Assembly: GCF_937890585.1 (NCBI RefSeq)
Contig: NZ_CALACG010000025.1
Coordinates: forward strand, 1 to 11,267
Reading direction: 5' to 3'
DNA from: an uncultured Campylobacter sp.
Lineage (GTDB): Bacteria > Campylobacterota > Campylobacteria > Campylobacterales > Campylobacteraceae
Length of the DNA stretch: 11,267 nucleotides
Shown: positions 10,458 through 11,267 of the stretch, piece after piece
Layout: the number at the start of each line of letters is the position of its first letter
How positions within the stretch are numbered: position 1 is the first letter of the stretch
Program-made: the position numbers and the translations under genes
The notes under the pieces: model-generated
The model's database searches: none
Seen by the model: only the letters and a program-made list of their open reading frames with translations
Told to the model about the DNA's origin: nothing

Positions 10458-10463
10458 AGGTGA
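10458..10463 (+). promoter_or_regulatory. Ribosome-binding site of the decayed pectate-lyase-like gene
   Basis: AGGTGA lies six bases before the ATG at 10470 and supports that start. The rest of 10383-10469 is AT-rich, with no clear promoter hexamers and no convincing terminator hairpin after the cinA-like gene. Confidence 0.5.
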
Positions 10464-10469
10464 CTAAAG

Positions 10470-11267
10470 ATGTTTAAAAAGATATTGTTACTCACCATTA
10501 GTGCGTTATTTGCATTTGGTGCTGAGACACAAGCGGGCGAGATAAAAGCAAGCGACTTGCCTTTTGGCTACGCTAGCATTAAAGCAGAGCAAATTTTGGC
10601 GGATACACTGGCAATGAGAGCAAAGAAGTCACTATCCAAGATAGACAAGAGCTCGTAAAGTGTGCCAAAATGGGCGGCTACGTCATCTATGTGGATGGGC
10701 TCATAGACCTTAGCGAAGGCAATATCCCGCAAAATGACAGTAGCTCGGGGCTGGATAAATTTATAAGTGAGATTAGCGGTGGTTGGTTTAGCTCTTATGC
10801 CCAGTTTATGCAGGCTTACGGCGCTTCGTGCCGTGCAAATTTAGATGGTTCGCAAGATCCGAAGTTAGCAGCGCTTCGCAAAAATTTAGCCAACGAATAG
10901 AAAAGTGCTGATAGCTAGCAATACCAAGACAATCGGCTTAGGCGAAAACTCAGGCATAAAAGGTGGCTCACTTTTGCTAAAAAATGTCCAAAATATCGCT
11001 ATCCGCAACATGAATATCCTAGATGCTTTTGATCCATTTCCAGATGTACAAAAAATGACGGCTTCAACGCGCAATATGACGGCGTTAGCATAGAGTCAAG
11101 CAAAAACATTTGGGTAGATCACTGCCATTTTAAGGACACTGTGGATCTTAGCCATGTGCATTTAGCAGGCGGAGAGCTTACCAAGTGGCAAACTTATGAC
11201 TGGGCTGTGCGAGAGATAGTGCGGCTATTACGATCTCGCACAACATCTTTGAAAACCATGACAAAAC
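10470..11267 (+). pseudogene. Secreted pectate lyase-like (polysaccharide lyase family 1) protein, multiply frameshifted; 3' end outside window
   Basis: The N-terminus MFKKILLLTISALFAFGAE is a Sec signal peptide. Joining frames gives a PL1-like right-handed beta-helix protein: GGYTGNESKEVTIQDRQEL, then GGYVIYVDGLIDLSEG, TKTIGLGENSGIKGG, NVQNIAIRNMNILDAF, then GFNAQYDGVSIE, NIWVDHCHF, and AAITISHNIFENHDK. The WVDHC motif and the order of blocks resemble Bacillus subtilis Pel. The frame is broken at least four times. An A seems lost from the A-run at 10591-10593 (EQNFGGY would be restored). A second shift is near TAG at 10898-10900. A third is in the A6 run at 11050-11055 (one more A restores VQKNDGFNAQYDG). 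A fourth lies at about 11190-11215, where the calcium-site motif YDGxxD is garbled to YDWAVREI. PL1 enzymes cleave polygalacturonate by Ca-dependent beta-elimination; the target here is unknown and the product should be non-functional. Confidence 0.85.

Noticed and set aside
10886..11074. Minus-strand open frame opposite the lyase pseudogene
   Set aside because: It has no motif or start signal, and the plus strand shows clear lyase homology.
10470..11093. Three separate small secreted or cytoplasmic proteins instead of one broken gene
   Set aside because: The pieces are collinear parts of one PL1-type lyase, and homology runs across each frame change.

Overview
The window looks like the chromosome of a Campylobacter outside the C. 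jejuni group, closer to the C. concisus / curvus / showae kind. I infer this from the moderately AT-rich sequence with very frequent AAATTT words, the protein families, and gene order. From memory, C. jejuni has a similar run: C-N hydrolase, xseB, guaB, gatA, a tiny membrane protein, ileS, and a divergent cinA-like gene. Here metX sits between xseB and guaB, which I do not recall from C. jejuni.

Layout. Positions 1-729 (minus) hold the start of a Tat-exported flavocytochrome-c-type fumarate reductase flavoprotein that runs off the window. Positions 730-882 are its promoter region, with a direct repeat and a palindrome. Positions 883-9189 (minus) form one tightly packed array read in the order ileS, 34-aa membrane protein, gatA, guaB, metX, xseB, nitrilase-fold protein, tag. 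Every junction overlaps or is separated by at most 5 bases, so the array is probably one operon. Positions 9190-9284 are a short divergent promoter region. Positions 9285-10382 (plus) hold a CinA/PncC-type gene. Positions 10470-11267 (plus) hold a decayed secreted pectate-lyase-like gene that continues past the window.

Function. The operon mixes housekeeping roles: isoleucyl-tRNA synthesis, transamidation of misacylated Glu-/Asp-tRNA, the committed step of GMP synthesis, homoserine acetylation for methionine synthesis, and DNA repair (exonuclease VII small subunit, 3-methyladenine glycosylase). The last gene, tag, is broken by a one-base frameshift. The nitrilase-fold protein before it seems to lack the family's catalytic Cys and Lys. 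The translation genes and guaB are intact, so random sequencing error is an unlikely explanation for the broken genes.

I found no tRNA, rRNA, CRISPR array, insertion sequence or phage gene. I see no convincing new multi-gene system. The points most worth a second look are the nitrilase-fold protein without its catalytic residues, the repeated KG-stop/Shine-Dalgarno junctions, the direct repeat at the flavoprotein promoter, the un-annotated 34-aa membrane protein, and the two pseudogenes.
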